Shown piece after piece: positions 62,498 through 64,000 of a stretch of DNA of 64,000 nucleotides. The stretch covers positions 372,001 to 436,000 of the forward strand of contig NZ_JACHCI010000003.1 in the NCBI RefSeq assembly GCF_014200675.1, in the 5' to 3' direction. The stretch is from Janthinobacterium saanense. GTDB taxonomy: Bacteria > Pseudomonadota > Gammaproteobacteria > Burkholderiales > Burkholderiaceae_D. Position numbers and translations under genes: made by a program. Within the stretch, counting starts at the first letter, position 1, and every line of letters starts with the position of its first letter. A model generated the notes under the pieces. That model had not been told where the DNA came from, made no database searches, and saw only the letters and a program-made list of their open reading frames with translations.

Positions 62498-63646
62498 ATG
62501 ATAAAAAATAAAAAGTCGGCGTTGTTGTTTTTAGTTTTATTTGTTTTTTCAAATTTTTCATTTGCCGCTAAAGAAGAAGACCAATTATTGTCGCGATTGA
62601 AAAAATTCCAATGGTCCAATGTATTGGAGGAAGTCTCACCATGTCCCTCTTTAGAATGCCACCTTATTTGGGCAGCGCCGGCGATGGGCCTGGGGGATGC
62701 GGGAGTTTATGCTCATAGGGTGAAAGAAAATGGGATGCAAGAATATGCGAATAAAAATGGTGTAAGCCAAAACTTTGATGCGGTAAAAAATCTAGAATCA
62801 CTCAAACCGACAAATCCATGGCATTTTAATAAAAAATATCAAATTCAGATAAAAAATAAATCTTCCAGAACAAAAAATGAACCAAAAGACATGGCTGTCG
62901 AGTCACGTGTCTTTATTGGGATTCTTGTTAATGACGCGCCTGTCGATGTTATTTTTGACACTGGCGCCACGCTGAGCCTACCGGCGGGAAGTGTTGCCGC
63001 AGATACATTGGATGTATTGGATATTCCAGCTAATAGTCCTTCGGCATTGGGGAAGAACGATGTTGTTGCATTTTCGACGGCAAAAGAAGTTTCTATTGGA
63101 GATATTAAAATAAATAATTTGATGGCAAAGAAAAAAGAAGGATTGCCCAAATTAGATATCAATGCGGTCGGATTATTTGGCTATGATTTTTTACTCAGAT
63201 TTGACACCGTCAACGTCGATTTACATTCAGGGGTAATAAAGTTTAACTCATTAAATTATAAAAAAGATAATTGCTCTCCCATGGAAATGGCGCTTGATAA
63301 AAATCGGATACCCGCCGGATTGGTAGTGGATATCATGATTGATAATGAATGGTTTAAAGCCCGTATAGATACCGGCGCCAATGTCGATGTCTTGTTGCAT
63401 GGGAAAGATATCATGCCATGGAAAAATGGAAAAATGTTAAATATTCTTGGGATCGATACGGCTGGTAACACTACACCGCTAGAGGAATTTGAAGATAATA
63501 TTTCCTTGAGTAAAGTAACATCCCCTCATACGATTGTTCGAACTCCTTTTTCTAATGATACTTTTAAAGTTACACTAGGAATAAAATTCTTTGCTGGCCA
63601 TAACTTCACTTTTGATTTTAAAAATAGTCAATTTTGTTTAAATTAA
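62498..63646 (+). CDS. Exported protein with two retropepsin-like aspartyl protease domains
   Basis: A 382-residue protein with signal peptide (KSALLFLVLFVFSNFSFAAK). First unit about residues 133-250: VIFDTGATLSLP with catalytic-type DTG at 154-156, and GLFGYDFLLRFDTVNVDLHS as the later retropepsin motif. Second unit about 272-382: ARIDTGANVDVLL with DTG at 291-293 and VTLGIKFFAGHNFTFDF. Both units look complete, so one chain can form a pepsin-like two-lobe enzyme. It lies between the peptide and the C39 exporter, suggesting periplasmic processing, degradation or immunity. Such a protease is not part of known microcin loci to my knowledge. Confidence 0.82.
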   Translation: MIKNKKSALLFLVLFVFSNFSFAAKEEDQLLSRLKKFQWSNVLEEVSPCPSLECHLIWAAPAMGLGDAGVYAHRVKENGMQEYANKNGVSQNFDAVKNLESLKPTNPWHFNKKYQIQIKNKSSRTKNEPKDMAVESRVFIGILVNDAPVDVIFDTGATLSLPAGSVAADTLDVLDIPANSPSALGKNDVVAFSTAKEVSIGDIKINNLMAKKKEGLPKLDINAVGLFGYDFLLRFDTVNVDLHSGVIKFNSLNYKKDNCSPMEMALDKNRIPAGLVVDIMIDNEWFKARIDTGANVDVLLHGKDIMPWKNGKMLNILGIDTAGNTTPLEEFEDNISLSKVTSPHTIVRTPFSNDTFKVTLGIKFFAGHNFTFDFKNSQFCLN

Positions 63647-63662
63647 TTAAGAAAAATAAAAA

Positions 63663-64000
63663 ATGAGGATACAGTTGCAGTCTGAGGCAAGCGAATGTGG
63701 ACTAGCTTGCTTGGCCATGATTGCCAGTTATTATGGTCATCACACCAGTCTTACGGATCTTCGTCAGAAATTTTCAGTCAGTTTAAAAGGTATAACTCTT
63801 GCTCAATTGATGAGGCATGCAAGCGCTTTGAGTTTATCTATCAGACCGCTGCGTGCCGAGCTGGCGGAAATTCCGAAAATAAAACTACCTTGTATACTTC
63901 ACTGGGATCTCAATCACTTTGTAGTATTAAAAAAAATAACAAAAGACTTTCGAGGTAATATTAATCTTGTTTTGCTCGACCCAGCTTTAGGTGAACGCTG
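63663..64000 (+). CDS. C39-peptidase ABC exporter (CvaB-like), 3' end outside window
   Basis: The first 112 residues are a C39 bacteriocin-processing peptidase domain: oxyanion Gln6, nucleophile Cys12 in SECGLACLAMI, His85 in NHFVVL and Asp106 in LLDPALGE; all three catalytic residues are present. The family continues with a membrane domain and an ATPase that lie beyond base 64000. The ATG is 16 bp after the protease gene. It should cleave the GG leader of the peptide at 62013 and pump the core through the CvaA-like adaptor. Confidence 0.93.
   Translation, partial: MRIQLQSEASECGLACLAMIASYYGHHTSLTDLRQKFSVSLKGITLAQLMRHASALSLSIRPLRAELAEIPKIKLPCILHWDLNHFVVLKKITKDFRGNINLVLLDPALGER

Noticed and set aside
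1-64000. tRNA or rRNA genes
   Set aside because: I looked for cloverleaf-like stretches in the intergenic gaps and for rRNA motifs and found none I could support.

Overview
The window looks like chromosome of a high-GC, motile, aerobic betaproteobacterium. The mix of families (PEP-CTERM-type tail, GspA/GspB-type ATPase pair, CbpA/CbpM, FecI/FecR, NagB-II chitosugar operon) and codon use fit Oxalobacteraceae such as Janthinobacterium, Duganella or Massilia. That placement is inference from gene content; no rRNA or other phylogenetic marker is present.

Layout. 1-9.6 kb: a leftward GlcNAc/chitooligosaccharide operon (GlcNAc kinase-like, GntR regulator, NagA, NagB-II, ABC binding protein, two permeases, an AmpG-like MFS permease, ABC ATPase) behind a near-consensus sigma-70 promoter. 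9.6-15.8 kb: small hypotheticals, a GspA/GspB-type pair, a phospholipase C-type phosphoesterase, mobB, and a small motility protein behind a sigma-28-type promoter. 16.0-18.0 kb: a bufferin-type RiPP pair, a four-Cys DUF2282 precursor and a fused DUF692-DUF2063 modification protein. 18-30 kb: housekeeping genes (S4 protein, fumC, FimV-like protein, fliT, HDOD protein, M13 and S9 peptidases, methyltransferase, CsbD, MATE). 30.2-32.7 kb: three tandem secreted beta/gamma-crystallin proteins. 32.7-41.8 kb: LysR/NmrA-type reductase pair, cbpA-cbpM, LysR/azoreductase pair, two paralogous small GTG-start proteins, NAD salvage pair (PncA-like, PncB). 42-50.5 kb: PfpI protein, soluble GAF histidine kinase with NarL-type regulator, Crp/Fnr regulator, divergent MFS/HxlR pair sharing an operator, D-amino-acid dehydrogenase-like oxidase, TipA-type MerR regulator. 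50.6-53.6 kb: HNH endonuclease, a REP-like hairpin, SMP-30 lipoprotein, GNAT. 53.6-59.3 kb: Fur-box-controlled small membrane protein, FecI sigma, FecR, TonB receptor, then an SGNH hydrolase.

From about 59.4 kb the base composition drops sharply to AT-rich sequence. After a broken IS transposase the window enters what looks like an acquired peptide-export locus: a CvaA/HlyD-type adaptor, a 120-aa peptide with a classic double-glycine leader, a periplasmic protein with two retropepsin-like DTG domains, and the start of a C39-peptidase ABC exporter cut by the window end. This is the most likely undescribed system here. The export logic (C39 peptidase cleaves after GG, HlyD adaptor bridges the periplasm) is established for class II microcins. 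The duplicated aspartyl protease is the unusual component. The bufferin locus with fused BufB-BufC is the second noteworthy system.
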